A program made the position numbers and the translations under genes. Positions 1 through 8,668 of a stretch of 64,000 nucleotides of DNA are shown in pieces; positions within the stretch are counted from its first letter, which is position 1, and every line of letters begins with the position of its first letter. The stretch comes from Rhizobium leguminosarum bv. trifolii WSM1325 (lineage in GTDB: Bacteria > Pseudomonadota > Alphaproteobacteria > Rhizobiales > Rhizobiaceae): the NCBI GenBank assembly GCA_000023185.1, contig CP001626.1:124001-188000 (forward strand), written 5' to 3'. Under the pieces are notes generated by a model. The model searched no databases and was not told where the DNA came from. It was given only the letters and a program-made list of their open reading frames with translations.

Positions 1-19
1 GGAATGAACTGGAGAAAAC

Positions 20-1024
20 ATGACCAACTCGTCTTCCATTCCCGCAGCGTCGGAATCGTCGAAGAGGTCGGCAAATTCACTCAGCGACCTTCTTGGCCGC
101 CCGGCCGCCGGCATCGCTCTCTTGCTGGTGTTCTACGTCCTGCTGCTGATCGCCTTTTCGGTTTTCTCCCCCTATTTCCTGACGCTGAGCAACCTGTCCA
201 ACATCGGCACCAACATGGCCTTCATCGGGCTGATGGCAGCCGCGGGCACCCCGCTGATCATCGGCGGAGGGCTCGATCTGTCCGTCGCCGCCGTCGCCGG
301 TCTTGCCGGCGTCATTGTGGCGCTGATGCATGCCAAGGGAATCAACATCTGGGCGGGCTGCGTCACCGCTCTCATCATCGGCTGCGCGGTCGGCGTCCTG
401 AACGGCTTCATCGTCACCCGACTGAAGCTCAACCCGCTCATCGCCACGCTCGGCACAATGAGCATCTTTTCCGGCCTCTCCATGGTGCTGACGGGCGGCC
501 TTTCGAAGCCGCTATTCATTCCGGCTTTCAACTGGCTCGGGTCAGGGCGTCTCTTTGGAATCCCGTTTCCGATCATCCTGATGCTGTTGGTCTTCATCGC
601 ACTTTGGCTGATCCTGTCGAAGACACCGTTCGGACGCTTCGTCTATGCGAGCGGCGGCAATCCGGAAGCAAGCAGCCTGCTCGGCGTGCCCGTCGAGCGG
701 ACCCAGATGGTGCTCTATGTCGTCTCCGGCCTTTCGGGAGCGGCAGCTGGCCTCATCCTCGCAGCAATGCTCGGCGCCGCAGCACCCAACGCCGCAGGCC
801 AGCACCTGCTCACCATCATCGCCGCCATCATCCTTGGTGGCACCAGCCTCTTTGGTGGACGCGGCAGCGTCTGGGGCACGCTGATTGCCGTTTTGATCCT
901 CGGCACGCTGAACAACGGCCTGACGCTGATGAACGTGTCCTCCTTCTGGCAGGACGTGACCCGAGGCGTCGTCCTTCTAATGGCCGTCGGCCTCGATCAG
1001 CTTCGCGTGCGCCTGCAGAGCTGA
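20..1024 (+). CDS. Ribose-type sugar ABC transporter permease (RbsC family)
   Basis: Integral membrane permease of a carbohydrate ABC importer, 334 aa. After a polar 30-residue N terminus it has eight to ten hydrophobic segments, including the GGGLDLSVAAVAGL stretch near residue 75 and the FGRFVYASGGNPEAS cytoplasmic loop near residue 200, both typical of RbsC/XylH-like permeases. The ATG at 20 has a GGAG at 11-14. The matching ATPase and periplasmic binding protein should lie to the left of the window. The next gene starts 30 bases downstream and is a sugar-isomerase-like enzyme, so the imported compound is probably a monosaccharide or derivative; the exact sugar cannot be read from the sequence. 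Confidence 0.9.
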   Translation: MTNSSSIPAASESSKRSANSLSDLLGRPAAGIALLLVFYVLLLIAFSVFSPYFLTLSNLSNIGTNMAFIGLMAAAGTPLIIGGGLDLSVAAVAGLAGVIVALMHAKGINIWAGCVTALIIGCAVGVLNGFIVTRLKLNPLIATLGTMSIFSGLSMVLTGGLSKPLFIPAFNWLGSGRLFGIPFPIILMLLVFIALWLILSKTPFGRFVYASGGNPEASSLLGVPVERTQMVLYVVSGLSGAAAGLILAAMLGAAAPNAAGQHLLTIIAAIILGGTSLFGGRGSVWGTLIAVLILGTLNNGLTLMNVSSFWQDVTRGVVLLMAVGLDQLRVRLQS

Positions 1025-1054
1025 CGTCATTCTCACCCCATCGGAGAAACAGAA

Positions 1055-2482
1055 ATGTCTGAACGCCCCTTGAAGGCCGGCCTTTTCGGTATCGGTCTGG
1101 AGGCCTATTGGTCGCAATTCAACGGTCTGGAAGCGCGGTTGCGCGGCTATGTCGATACCGTCGAGGCAAAGCTTGCGCGCCCAGGCGTCGAGGTCGTCAA
1201 CCTCGGGCTGATCGACACGCCCGAAAAGGCGATCGAGGCCGGTCACCAGTTTCGCCAGGCCGATGTCGATATCATCTTTCTCTACATCACCACCTATGCG
1301 TTGTCGTCGACGGTTCTTCCAGTGGTCCGTCGCGCCAAGGTTCCGGTGATCATCCTCAATCTGCAGCCGACCGCAGCCATCGACTATGCCACTTTCAACG
1401 CCCTCGGCGATCGGACAGCGATGACCGGCGACTGGCTGGCGCATTGCTCTGCCTGCCCCGTCCCCGAAATCGCCAATGTCTTCCGTCGAGCGGGCATCAG
1501 CTTTCACCAGGTGACCGGCGTTCTCACCGGCGATCCCGTCGTCGAAAACGAGATCGACGGCTGGATCGAGGCCGCCCGCGTCGCACATGTGATGGCGCAT
1601 AACCGGCTCGGCGTCATGGGCCGCTACTACAACGGCATGCTGGATATCTATTCAGATCTCACCGCGCAGGCAGCGGCCTTCGGCACCCATATCGAGGTGC
1701 TGGAAATCGACGAACTGGCGCAGTTGCGGCGTGATTTGAGCGAGGAAGACGTCTCCACCTGCTTGGCGACGATCATCGCCGAATTCGATGTCCAGCCGGA
1801 TTGCGACCCCAAAGAACTGGCACGTGCGGCAAAGACCGCCGTGGCGCTTCGCAAGCTGGTCGATAAGAAATCGCTCGGCTCACTTGCCTATTACTACGAA
1901 TCCCAGCCCGGCCACGAATATGAGGATATCATCACCTCGGTCATCGTCGGCTGTTCGATGTTAACGGCCAGCGGCGTGCCGGTTTCCGGCGAATATGAGA
2001 TCAAGAACGCCCAGGCGATGAAAATCATGGACAGCTTCGGTGCGGGCGGCTCATTCACCGAGTATTATGCCATGGATTTCGCCGCAGATGTCGTGCTGAT
2101 GGGGCATGACGGGCCGGGGCATACGAAAATTGCCCAGGGGCGTACGAAGATCCGGCCCCTCAACGTTTTTCACGGCAAGGTCGGCTCTGGCGTCAGCGTT
2201 GAAATGTCGGTTCAGCACGGGCCGGTGACGCTGCTCTCTATCGTCGAAGACGCCGGCAACATCAGGCTGCTTTGCGCCGAAGGCGCCTCTGTGGCGGGCC
2301 CGATCCTCGAAATCGGCAACACCAACAGCCGTTATCGATTTCCACTTGGAGCCCGGCGCTTTGTTGAGACGTGGAACGCGCAGGGACCTGCCCACCATTG
2401 CGCAGTTGGCGTCGGACACATTGCCGGGCGCATCGAGAAGCTTGGAAAACTCCTGGATCTGGACGTCGTAAAAGTCTGCTGA
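1055..2482 (+). CDS. L-fucose/L-arabinose isomerase family protein
   Basis: 475-aa protein of the sugar isomerase superfamily that includes L-arabinose and L-fucose isomerases, which interconvert aldoses and ketoses with a divalent metal. Visible features are an N-terminal Rossmann-like region (GLFGIGLEAYW onward), a central GDWLAHCSACPVPEIANVF segment, and a C-terminal region with histidine-rich motifs (GHDGPGHTK, FHGKVGSG, GVGHIAG) suited to metal and substrate binding. It follows the RbsC-like permease by 30 bases with a GGAG before the ATG, so the two are probably cotranscribed and the enzyme acts on the imported sugar. It is not a canonical AraA, and its substrate is unknown. Confidence 0.75.
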   Translation: MSERPLKAGLFGIGLEAYWSQFNGLEARLRGYVDTVEAKLARPGVEVVNLGLIDTPEKAIEAGHQFRQADVDIIFLYITTYALSSTVLPVVRRAKVPVIILNLQPTAAIDYATFNALGDRTAMTGDWLAHCSACPVPEIANVFRRAGISFHQVTGVLTGDPVVENEIDGWIEAARVAHVMAHNRLGVMGRYYNGMLDIYSDLTAQAAAFGTHIEVLEIDELAQLRRDLSEEDVSTCLATIIAEFDVQPDCDPKELARAAKTAVALRKLVDKKSLGSLAYYYESQPGHEYEDIITSVIVGCSMLTASGVPVSGEYEIKNAQAMKIMDSFGAGGSFTEYYAMDFAADVVLMGHDGPGHTKIAQGRTKIRPLNVFHGKVGSGVSVEMSVQHGPVTLLSIVEDAGNIRLLCAEGASVAGPILEIGNTNSRYRFPLGARRFVETWNAQGPAHHCAVGVGHIAGRIEKLGKLLDLDVVKVC

Positions 2483-2722
2483 CAAGATGGGAAGCGCGCC
2501 ACAGTGAGCAACCTTCATCGTGCGAAAGCCCTCGCAAGATGCGTTCGGGCCATTGCGGCAAAGCACCTGCCAGTCAGCATCCGTTTCAAGTCCCGCGTGC
2601 CGGGTAAAGAACCGTCGTGGGCGCTTTCCGGGGAGGCAAACGCCACAAGCCTGGCCAGCGGCCAGCTCCTTGACCTCTTCCCCACTCATCTGCGTAACTG
2701 TTGCTTCGGCTGTTTCGGGCAT
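2483..2722 (-). pseudogene. Possible hypothetical gene, 3' end lost against the isomerase gene
   Basis: An open frame starts with ATG at 2722, preceded by AAGGA with seven-base spacing. It encodes a cysteine-containing protein with balanced composition (MPETAEATV, QACGVCLPGKRPRRFF, LCRNGPNASCEGF, KVAHCG). This looks more like real coding sequence than the arginine- and serine-rich antisense frames common here. The frame has no stop before it runs antisense into the isomerase gene and continues to 2051. The sensible reading is a gene whose 3' end was replaced or decayed. I do not recognise the family; a chance frame remains possible. Confidence 0.3.
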
Positions 2723-2818
2723 CTGGGTGTCCTTGCGGCTTCCTTTGCCCACGCGTGCTCCAAAGCGGAGACAACTTAGTTCTCTTGAACGAAGACGCGC
2801 GCAGGACTGCACCGCCTT

Positions 2819-2968
2819 TCAGATCTCAGAAACCGGCCCGTGCGAAGCCTCGCGATATTGTTCCTTATGCCAAGTGGGCCCCTTTTCTGGAAGCGCCACC
2901 GATTGCCCGTCTGGGTCGATCAGCCGCAACTCGCCAAATGACGCGAGCCTGAGCTCTATGCGAGTATC
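2819..2968 (-). pseudogene. Possible remnant of an SARP/BTAD-like regulator N terminus
   Basis: The minus strand reads IELRLASFGELRLIDPDG, then QSVALPEKGPTWHKE, and stops at 2819-2821. The first part resembles the opening of the winged-helix domain of SARP/BTAD or adenylate-cyclase-type activators (ELRLxGxFxLxDxDGxxVxLPxxK). The rest of such a protein is missing and no start codon is evident in frame. It lies directly beyond the 3' end of the XRE gene. I read this as a gene fragment; the similarity is judged by eye only. Confidence 0.3.
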
Positions 2969-2984
2969 ACCTCGGTGTGCCTGA

Positions 2985-3443
2985 TTACTCTCCGAGCGGA
3001 AGAGTGATATCCGCTACGGAGGCTCCCAATGTTACGCCGCGACTTTCCGCCTGCGCCATCGCCTTCACCAATGCGATGACCGTTTCGCGGATATTGCTGT
3101 CGGCGATCTTTAGAAAAGCGCGATTGAGCACCAATCCCTCTTTCGTTCGCAGGAATTCAGCGACCGGTTCCATATTCGCGGATAGATCCAGCCCTTGCAG
3201 CGTCAACGGCTCGGAATTCTCCTGCTCGAAGAAGAAGCTTGGCGACGTCTGAAGCACCTCGGCGATCCGCTGCAGCCGGCTGGCGCCGATGCGGTTGATG
3301 CCCTTCTCGTACTTCTGAACCTGCTGAAAGGTCACGCCAATCTGCTCGCCAAGCCGTTCCTGGCTCATCCCGAGCAACTGCCGGCGCATTCTGATGCGCG
3401 CTCCGACATAGCTGTCTATTGCATTCGCTGTCTTGACATTCAT
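2985..3443 (-). CDS. XRE family transcriptional regulator
   Basis: 152-aa DNA-binding protein with a Cro/C1-type helix-turn-helix at about residues 14-70 (VGARIRMRRQLLGMSQERLG, then TFQQVQKYEKGINRIGASRL). The C-terminal 75 residues form a helical domain that could mediate dimerisation or ligand sensing. Short rhizobial XRE proteins of this shape are common and are usually local regulators. It is divergent from the Fsr-type pump gene across a 356-base gap, but there is no direct evidence that it controls it. The ATG at 3443 lacks a strong ribosome binding site. Confidence 0.85.
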   Translation of the reverse strand: MNVKTANAIDSYVGARIRMRRQLLGMSQERLGEQIGVTFQQVQKYEKGINRIGASRLQRIAEVLQTSPSFFFEQENSEPLTLQGLDLSANMEPVAEFLRTKEGLVLNRAFLKIADSNIRETVIALVKAMAQAESRGVTLGASVADITLPLGE

Positions 3444-3799
3444 CGTGTGTTTTCAGCCTCGATCGCTTTTTTCAATCGGTGCAGCTGTAGTATCCCCTGC
3501 ATGGCTTTTCCATGGTTGTTTTCACATAGCATACTGGATATGCGATGATCGCGACTGACTGTGATATGAAAGCCCCCCAAAAAGACGTGAAATCACGCAA
3601 TAATCACTCGGCGGAAGCGTAAATCGAACCAAAGCCGTACCGATTAGGATAAAACTGGGCTGTAATTGCGTCCCGGCTTGCGTTAAATGCTCTCCAGCGA
3701 CCGTCGCACGAGAGTCTTCCCAGCCCCGATCGCCCGAAAATCCATCGAATAATAGCGACGTGGCACGGCACCGGCCGTGCCTGTGCAGGAGAAGTATTG
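3444..3799. other. Intergenic region between divergent regulator and efflux gene
   Basis: No gene is supported in this 356-base stretch. It must hold the promoters of both divergent neighbours. The efflux-pump gene has an AGGAG at about 3787. No strong palindrome or recognisable -35/-10 pair could be fixed by eye. Confidence 0.5.
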
Positions 3800-5002
3800 A
3801 TGGCAACCGTTGCCGAGAGCGCGCCTCGTTTCGAAAAAACAACCATGTCTATCCTGATGGCGGTCAGCTTCTGCCACATGTTGAACGACATCATGCAGTC
3901 GCTGCTCGCCTCACTCTATCCGCTGTTCAAGGCGAACTACGATCTCGATTTCGTGCAGATCGGCCTCCTCACCATGACGTTCCAGGTCACGGCTTCGCTG
4001 CTGCAGCCGCTGGTCGGCATCGTCACCGACCGCTGGCCGATGCCCTATTCGCTGCCGGTCGGCATGGCCAGCACCTTTTGCGGCCTCATTCTGCTCGGCA
4101 ATGCCGGCAGCTTCACCCTGCTACTGGTTGCCGCAAGCCTGATCGGCTTCGGCTCGGCGGTCTTCCACCCGGAATCTTCGCGTGTTGCCCGTCTTGCCTC
4201 TGGCGGCCGCCACGGTTTCGCACAATCCTTCTTCCAGGTCGGTGGCAATGCCGGCCAGGCGATCGGTCCGCTGCTTGCCGCCTTCATCGTGCTGCCGCTC
4301 GGTCAGCACAGCGTCTCCTGGTTCGCCGCCATCGCCATGGTCGGCATGGTCGTGCTAAGCTGGGTCGGCAACTGGTACATCAGCCACAGGCGCCAGAATG
4401 CCAGCAAGCCGGCAATAAGCCGGACCCTGCCGCTGCCGCAGAACAGGGTCGTCTGGGCGCTGCTCATCCTCGTGCTGCTGACGGCAACGAAGAATGTCTA
4501 CATGGCCAGCGTATCGAGCTACTTCACCTTCTATGTCATCGACAAGTTCGAACTCAGCGTGCAGCAGGCACAGCTGATGCTCTTCCTGTTCCTCGGTTCG
4601 GTCGCCGTCGGCACTTTCCTCGGCGGGCCGATCGGTGACCGCTTCGGTGCCCGTTTTGTCATCTGGTTCTCGATCCTCGGCGTCATTCCCTTCGCGCTCC
4701 TGCTTCCCTATGCCAACCTTTTCTGGACGGGTGTGCTCAGCGTCGTCATCGGCCTGATCTTCGCTTCGGCCTTCTCTGCAATCGTCGTCTTCGCGCAGGA
4801 ACTGGTGCCCGGGCGCGTCGGGTTGATTGCCGGGGTCTTCTTCGGCTTCGCATTCGGGGCAGGGGGGCTTGGCGCAGCCCTGCTCGGCAGTTTCGCCGAC
4901 ACCCATGGCATCGATTTCGTCTACCGCATCTGCTCCTACCTGCCGCTGCTCGGTCTCCTCACGGTCTTCCTGCCGCGTATTCCCAAGCAGAAACCAGTCT
5001 GA
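3800..5002 (+). CDS. fsr: MFS transporter, fosmidomycin-resistance (Fsr) type
   Basis: 400-aa major facilitator superfamily transporter with twelve hydrophobic segments. The FCHMLNDIMQSLLASLYPL opening and the FHPESSRVARLASGGRHGFA motif near residue 115 are hallmarks of the Fsr subgroup, drug:proton antiporters that in E. coli expel fosmidomycin. I chose ATG 3800 rather than TTG 3797 because the AGGAG at about 3787 is well spaced from it. It is followed by a terminator-like hairpin, so it is probably monocistronic. Its natural substrate may be something other than fosmidomycin. Confidence 0.88.
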   Translation: MATVAESAPRFEKTTMSILMAVSFCHMLNDIMQSLLASLYPLFKANYDLDFVQIGLLTMTFQVTASLLQPLVGIVTDRWPMPYSLPVGMASTFCGLILLGNAGSFTLLLVAASLIGFGSAVFHPESSRVARLASGGRHGFAQSFFQVGGNAGQAIGPLLAAFIVLPLGQHSVSWFAAIAMVGMVVLSWVGNWYISHRRQNASKPAISRTLPLPQNRVVWALLILVLLTATKNVYMASVSSYFTFYVIDKFELSVQQAQLMLFLFLGSVAVGTFLGGPIGDRFGARFVIWFSILGVIPFALLLPYANLFWTGVLSVVIGLIFASAFSAIVVFAQELVPGRVGLIAGVFFGFAFGAGGLGAALLGSFADTHGIDFVYRICSYLPLLGLLTVFLPRIPKQKPV

Positions 5003-5027
5003 GGCGACATCGCTTGCGGACAATCAA

Positions 5028-5060
5028 TCGAGCCGGAATGTCACCGACACTCCGGCTCGA
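5028..5060 (+). terminator. Intrinsic terminator after the efflux-pump gene
   Basis: Perfect 10-bp inverted repeat (TCGAGCCGGA / TCCGGCTCGA) with a 13-base loop, followed by TTT, 26 bases after the stop codon. Confidence 0.7.
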
Positions 5061-5210
5061 TTTCGTACATCGCCTTCGCCCATAGGCCCGAACGTATTTT
5101 TCTCCTCCTATGGGGAAGAGGGATCACCATTCCTTTAATCCACTATTTTTATAGATAATATTCGTGAGAATAATGACGTCGGTCTCGGCACGATATTGGA
5201 AGGAAATGGC

Positions 5211-5771
5211 ATGTCTGCTCACAAACTGGTCGGCCTTGCGGGTAGCTTCAACCGCCCCTCGAAGACCTTTGCGCTTGTCGAAAACGTTGCCGGTCTCGCC
5301 GGTGAGAAATACGACTTCGACACCACCATCTACGATCTGACCGATGTCGGCCCCTCGCTTGGCCAGGCGCTGCGCCGTGACGATCTCGACAGTCGCGCCA
5401 GGGAAGTCATCGACGACATCGTCAATGCCGATGTGCTGGTCATCGGAGCGCCGACCTACAAGGGCAGCTATCCCGGTCTCTTCAAGCATCTGATCGACCT
5501 GATCGACCCGCATGAGCTGCGCGCCAAGCCAATCATCATCACTGCGACCGGCGGCGGTGACCGCCATGCGCTGATGGTCGAGCACCAGCTCCGGCCGCTC
5601 TTCGGTTTTTTCATGTCTCACACGCTGCCGACCGCCGTTTACGCGTCCGACCGCGACTTCACCGATTACCGCGTCTCATCCGATCCGCTGTCCAAGCGGA
5701 TCAGCGAGGTCATCGGCGAGCTCGAGGCGTTCTTTCCCAGCCGGAATCAGGCGCTGATCGCTGCCGAGTAA
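5211..5771 (+). CDS. NADPH-dependent FMN reductase (SsuE/MsuE type)
   Basis: 186-aa flavodoxin-fold oxidoreductase that supplies reduced FMN to two-component monooxygenases. It has the N-terminal GLAGSFNRPSKTFALVE phosphate-binding loop, the VLVIGAPTYKGSYPGLFKHL motif near residue 85 and a TATGGGDRHALMVEHQLRPL segment, as in SsuE/MsuE. I chose ATG 5211 over TTG 5196 because AAGGA lies just before it. The partner is probably the flavin-dependent monooxygenase at 8669-10027, and the MetQNI importer lies between them; this suggests desulfurisation of an imported organosulfur compound. A terminator follows, so it is transcribed separately from metQ. Confidence 0.85.
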   Translation: MSAHKLVGLAGSFNRPSKTFALVENVAGLAGEKYDFDTTIYDLTDVGPSLGQALRRDDLDSRAREVIDDIVNADVLVIGAPTYKGSYPGLFKHLIDLIDPHELRAKPIIITATGGGDRHALMVEHQLRPLFGFFMSHTLPTAVYASDRDFTDYRVSSDPLSKRISEVIGELEAFFPSRNQALIAAE

Positions 5772-5791
5772 AGAGCGTCGGGATAAGCTTG

Positions 5792-5825
5792 AAACGGCGC
5801 CACGAGGGCGCCGTTTTCATTTTTG
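5792..5825 (+). terminator. Intrinsic terminator after the FMN reductase gene
   Basis: AAACGGCGCC and GGCGCCGTTT form a perfect stem (5792-5816) with a short loop, followed by the T-rich TCATTTTT. Confidence 0.8.
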
Positions 5826-5853
5826 GAGCATGCTCTCAAGCCGCAATTAATCC

Positions 5854-5874
5854 ATAAATTTGGTGGAAATTTAT
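5854..5874 (+). promoter_or_regulatory. Operator-like inverted repeat upstream of metQ
   Basis: ATAAATTT-GGTGG-AAATTTAT is a perfect 8-bp inverted repeat with a 5-bp centre, about 140 bases before the metQ start. A second small hairpin (CCTGCC...GGCAGG, 5875-5895) follows directly. No known sulfur riboswitch could be matched by eye. The repeat is a candidate regulator site, possibly for a LysR-type or methionine/sulfur regulator. Confidence 0.4.
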
Positions 5875-6015
5875 CCTGCCGATATCGATGGCAGGGCAAG
5901 AGTTTTTCTGGGCTTTGCTCCACATCAGACATTCGTGCTTCGCTCGCGATCTGCGCATTTGCCATGATCGGCCTGCTCGGGGCGTTCGGCCTCATTCAGT
6001 CAGACGGGATATACA

Positions 6016-6855
6016 ATGACCAAGAACAAAAATCTTCGCGCCTTCCACCTTTCGCGCCGGGCGGCTCTTGCCGCCGTCGCCATTTCTGCTGCCGCAGTCT
6101 TTTCCTTTGCCGCACCCGCGCCTTCCTTTGCCGAGGACAAGTCGATCAAGGTCGGCATCATGGCCGGCGAGGAGGAGGATATTTGGCGCGTGGTCGCAAG
6201 CGAGGCGGGCAAGAAGGGTCTCAAGATCGAGACCGTCATCTTCAACGACTACACGCAGCCGAATGAAGCGCTGGAGCGCGGCGAAGTCGATGCCAACGCC
6301 TTCCAGCACCAGCCCTATCTCGACAACCAGATCCAGCAGCACGGCTATCACATCGTTCGTGTCGGTTATACCGGGGTCTGGCCAATCGGCCTTTACACCA
6401 AGAAATACAAGTCCGTCGCCGAGATCCCGGAAGGTGCCGTCATCGGCGTGCCGAACGATCCCTCGAACGAAGGCCGTGCACTGCGTGTGCTCCAGAGCGA
6501 AGGCCTGATCAAATTGAAGGACGGCACCGGTATTCTCGCGACCGTCGCCGATGTCACCGACAATCCGAAAAAGATCGAGATCAAGGAACTCGACGCCGGC
6601 ATCGTCGGCCGTTCAATCGACGATCTGGATGCCGGTATCGTCAACACTGACTGGGCGCTGAAGAGCGGTCTTTCGCCGGCCGAACGCATTGCCCAGGAGC
6701 CGATCGCTGATAATCCATACCGCAACTTCATCGCCGTCAAGGACGACAACAAGGACGCCGAGTGGGTCAAGACGCTTGTGTCTTCTTATCAGAACGACAC
6801 CGTCAAGGCCGAATTCGACAAGGTCTACAAGGGCACCGGTCTCAGCGCCTATTGA
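6016..6855 (+). CDS. metQ: MetQ/NlpA family substrate-binding protein
   Basis: 279-aa periplasmic binding protein of a methionine-type ABC importer. Residues 1-40 are an export signal with a twin-arginine-like SRRAALAAVA and a PSFAED cleavage area; there is no lipobox cysteine, so it should be soluble. The mature part has the NlpA signatures VGIMAGEEEDIW, NDYTQPNEALERGEVDANAFQHQPYL and GVWPIGLYTKKYKS. The ligand could be methionine or another small sulfur compound. It is followed by a strong hairpin and then metN, so its mRNA is probably more abundant than that of the transporter core. Confidence 0.92.
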   Translation: MTKNKNLRAFHLSRRAALAAVAISAAAVFSFAAPAPSFAEDKSIKVGIMAGEEEDIWRVVASEAGKKGLKIETVIFNDYTQPNEALERGEVDANAFQHQPYLDNQIQQHGYHIVRVGYTGVWPIGLYTKKYKSVAEIPEGAVIGVPNDPSNEGRALRVLQSEGLIKLKDGTGILATVADVTDNPKKIEIKELDAGIVGRSIDDLDAGIVNTDWALKSGLSPAERIAQEPIADNPYRNFIAVKDDNKDAEWVKTLVSSYQNDTVKAEFDKVYKGTGLSAY

Positions 6856-6889
6856 TCAGAGGCAGGGCTGGGGTTAAGGCCTGCCAAGA

Positions 6890-6920
6890 GGCGGTCCGGG
6901 CGTTCTCTGCCCGGACCGCC
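6890..6920 (+). terminator. Intercistronic hairpin between metQ and metN
   Basis: GGCGGTCCGGGC and GCCCGGACCGCC form a perfect 12-bp stem with a 7-base loop. The following TTCAGTGTTT is weakly T-rich. It would act as a partial terminator or 3'-end stabiliser that favours metQ over metNI. Confidence 0.65.
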
Positions 6921-6944
6921 TTCAGTGTTTGTAAGGAAAACCAC

Positions 6945-8033
6945 ATGAATTCCCTTGTTTCCACCACGGCGATCGAGGCGCAGTCTCAAGCGGCGGCTTC
7001 CGAAGAGGTGGTGAGACTGACCGACGTGAAGCGACGGTTCGGAACCACTGCAGCCCTCGACGGCATTTCGCTGACGGTGAAGAGAGGCGAGATCCTCGGC
7101 ATCATCGGCCGCAGCGGCGCCGGCAAATCGACGCTGATCCGCTGCCTGAACGGCCTGGAGCGCGCCGATAGCGGCGAGATCCTCATCGAAGGCCGAGATA
7201 TCACCGGACTTTCAGAACAGGAATTACAGCCGCTGCGGCGCCGCATCGGCATGATCTTCCAGCATTTCAATCTGCTTTCTGCGAAAACCGTCGAGGAAAA
7301 CGTCGCGCTGCCTCTGAAGATCGAGGGTCTTGCAAAGAGCGAGCGCCTGAAACGGGCGCACGAGCTGCTCGAACTCGTCGGCCTTGCCGACAAGGCGAAG
7401 GCTTATCCCGTATCGCTATCCGGCGGCCAGAAACAACGCGTCGGCATTGCCCGGGCGCTGGCGGCACGCCCGGCACTGCTGTTGTCCGACGAGGCGACAT
7501 CGGCGCTCGATCCGGAAACGACCCGGTCGATCCTGGCATTGCTGAAGGACATCAACCGTAAGCTCGGACTGACCATTCTGCTCATCACCCACGAGATGGA
7601 AGTGGTACGCGGCATTGCCGATCGCGTCGCGGTCATCGATGCCGGGCGGATCGTCGAGGAAGGGCAGGTCTGGTCGGTCTTTGCCAATCCGCAGGCTGAA
7701 ATCACCGGGAGCCTGCTTGGCGGTATCCGCCCGCAGCTTCCTGAGCATATCGCCGGCCGGCTGTCGGCGACGGCGGGCAGCGAAGCGATCCTCAGCGTCG
7801 ATCTCGCCGGGCCACAGGCGCAGGGCGCGCTATTTGCCGAACTCTCGGCAGCATTGCCGCATTCCTTCCGCCTCGTCCATGGCGGCATCGACCATATCCA
7901 GAACCAGCCGGTGGCGCGGTTCTTCATCGCCGTTCCCGCGCGCGACCCCGCGCTTGCCGGAAAAGTCGAACAATTCCTGACGGCCCGGTCCGCCCGGGTG
8001 GAGGTGCTTGGTTATGACACCGATCATGCTTGA
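6945..8033 (+). CDS. metN: Methionine-type ABC transporter ATP-binding protein MetN
   Basis: 362-aa ATPase that powers the MetQ-MetI importer. It has Walker A GRSGAGKST near residue 55, the Q-loop MIFQHFNLL, the signature LSGGQKQR, and Walker B LLLSDEATSALD. A C-terminal domain of about 100 residues (SVDLAGPQAQGALF onward) corresponds to the NIL/ACT-like regulatory domain that in E. coli MetN binds methionine and inhibits transport. I chose ATG 6945 because GTAAGGA precedes it. It overlaps metI by 20 bases. Confidence 0.93.
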   Translation: MNSLVSTTAIEAQSQAAASEEVVRLTDVKRRFGTTAALDGISLTVKRGEILGIIGRSGAGKSTLIRCLNGLERADSGEILIEGRDITGLSEQELQPLRRRIGMIFQHFNLLSAKTVEENVALPLKIEGLAKSERLKRAHELLELVGLADKAKAYPVSLSGGQKQRVGIARALAARPALLLSDEATSALDPETTRSILALLKDINRKLGLTILLITHEMEVVRGIADRVAVIDAGRIVEEGQVWSVFANPQAEITGSLLGGIRPQLPEHIAGRLSATAGSEAILSVDLAGPQAQGALFAELSAALPHSFRLVHGGIDHIQNQPVARFFIAVPARDPALAGKVEQFLTARSARVEVLGYDTDHA

Positions 8034-8667
8034 ACTGCTTATTCGCTCCCTTTGGGAGACGGTCCTGATGACCCTCGCCTCGGGATTGATCTCGCTCGTC
8101 GCCGGCCTGCCGCTCGGCCTTGCTCTGGTCGCGACAGCGCGCGGCGGCATCGCCGAAAATCTCTGGATCAATCGCATGCTCGGGTCAGTCATCAACGGTT
8201 TCCGCTCGGTGCCTTTCATCATCCTGCTGGTGGCGCTGATCCCGCTGACGCGGCTGATCGTCGGCACCGCGCTCGGCACCTGGGCGGCCATCGTGCCGCT
8301 CGCCATCGCCGCAACGCCCTACTACGCCCGTATCGCCGAAGTATCGCTGCGCGAGGTCGACCGCGGGCTGATCGACGCCGTGCGCGCCATGGGCAGCAAC
8401 CGCTGGACGATCATCCGCGAGGTGCTGGTGCCTGAAGCGCTGCCGGGCATCGTCGCCGGTTTCACCGTCACGCTGGTAACGCTGATCGGCGCCTCGGCCA
8501 TGGCGGGCGCGATCGGCGCCGGCGGCCTCGGCGATCTCGCCATCCGCTATGGCTATCAACGTTTTGAAACCAGCGTGATGATCGCGGTGGTGGCCGTCCT
8601 CATCGTGCTCGTCTGCGGAATCCAGTGGCTTGGCGACCGGCTGGTCGCCAGGTTGGACCACCGATAA
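8014..8667 (+). CDS. metI: Methionine-type ABC transporter permease MetI
   Basis: 217-aa inner-membrane permease with about five transmembrane segments. The EVSLREVDRGLIDAVRAMGSNRWTII stretch near residue 110 is the EAA loop that contacts MetN, and the GASAMAGAIGAGGLGDLAIRYGYQRF C-terminal motif is typical of MetI. ATG 8014 is chosen because a GAGG lies nine bases before it and inside metN, giving translational coupling; TTG 8008 is less likely. The convergent monooxygenase gene ends two bases beyond its stop. Confidence 0.93.
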   Translation: MTPIMLELLIRSLWETVLMTLASGLISLVAGLPLGLALVATARGGIAENLWINRMLGSVINGFRSVPFIILLVALIPLTRLIVGTALGTWAAIVPLAIAATPYYARIAEVSLREVDRGLIDAVRAMGSNRWTIIREVLVPEALPGIVAGFTVTLVTLIGASAMAGAIGAGGLGDLAIRYGYQRFETSVMIAVVAVLIVLVCGIQWLGDRLVARLDHR

Positions 8668-8668
8668 G

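Noticed and set aside
3764..3784. TGGCACG-containing sequence before the efflux gene, considered as a sigma-54 promoter
   Set aside because: The -12 element TTGC is absent at the right spacing.
5826..6015. Possible SAM riboswitch before metQ
   Set aside because: No match to the SAM-II or other methionine-linked RNA consensus could be made by eye; only an inverted repeat and a small hairpin are present.
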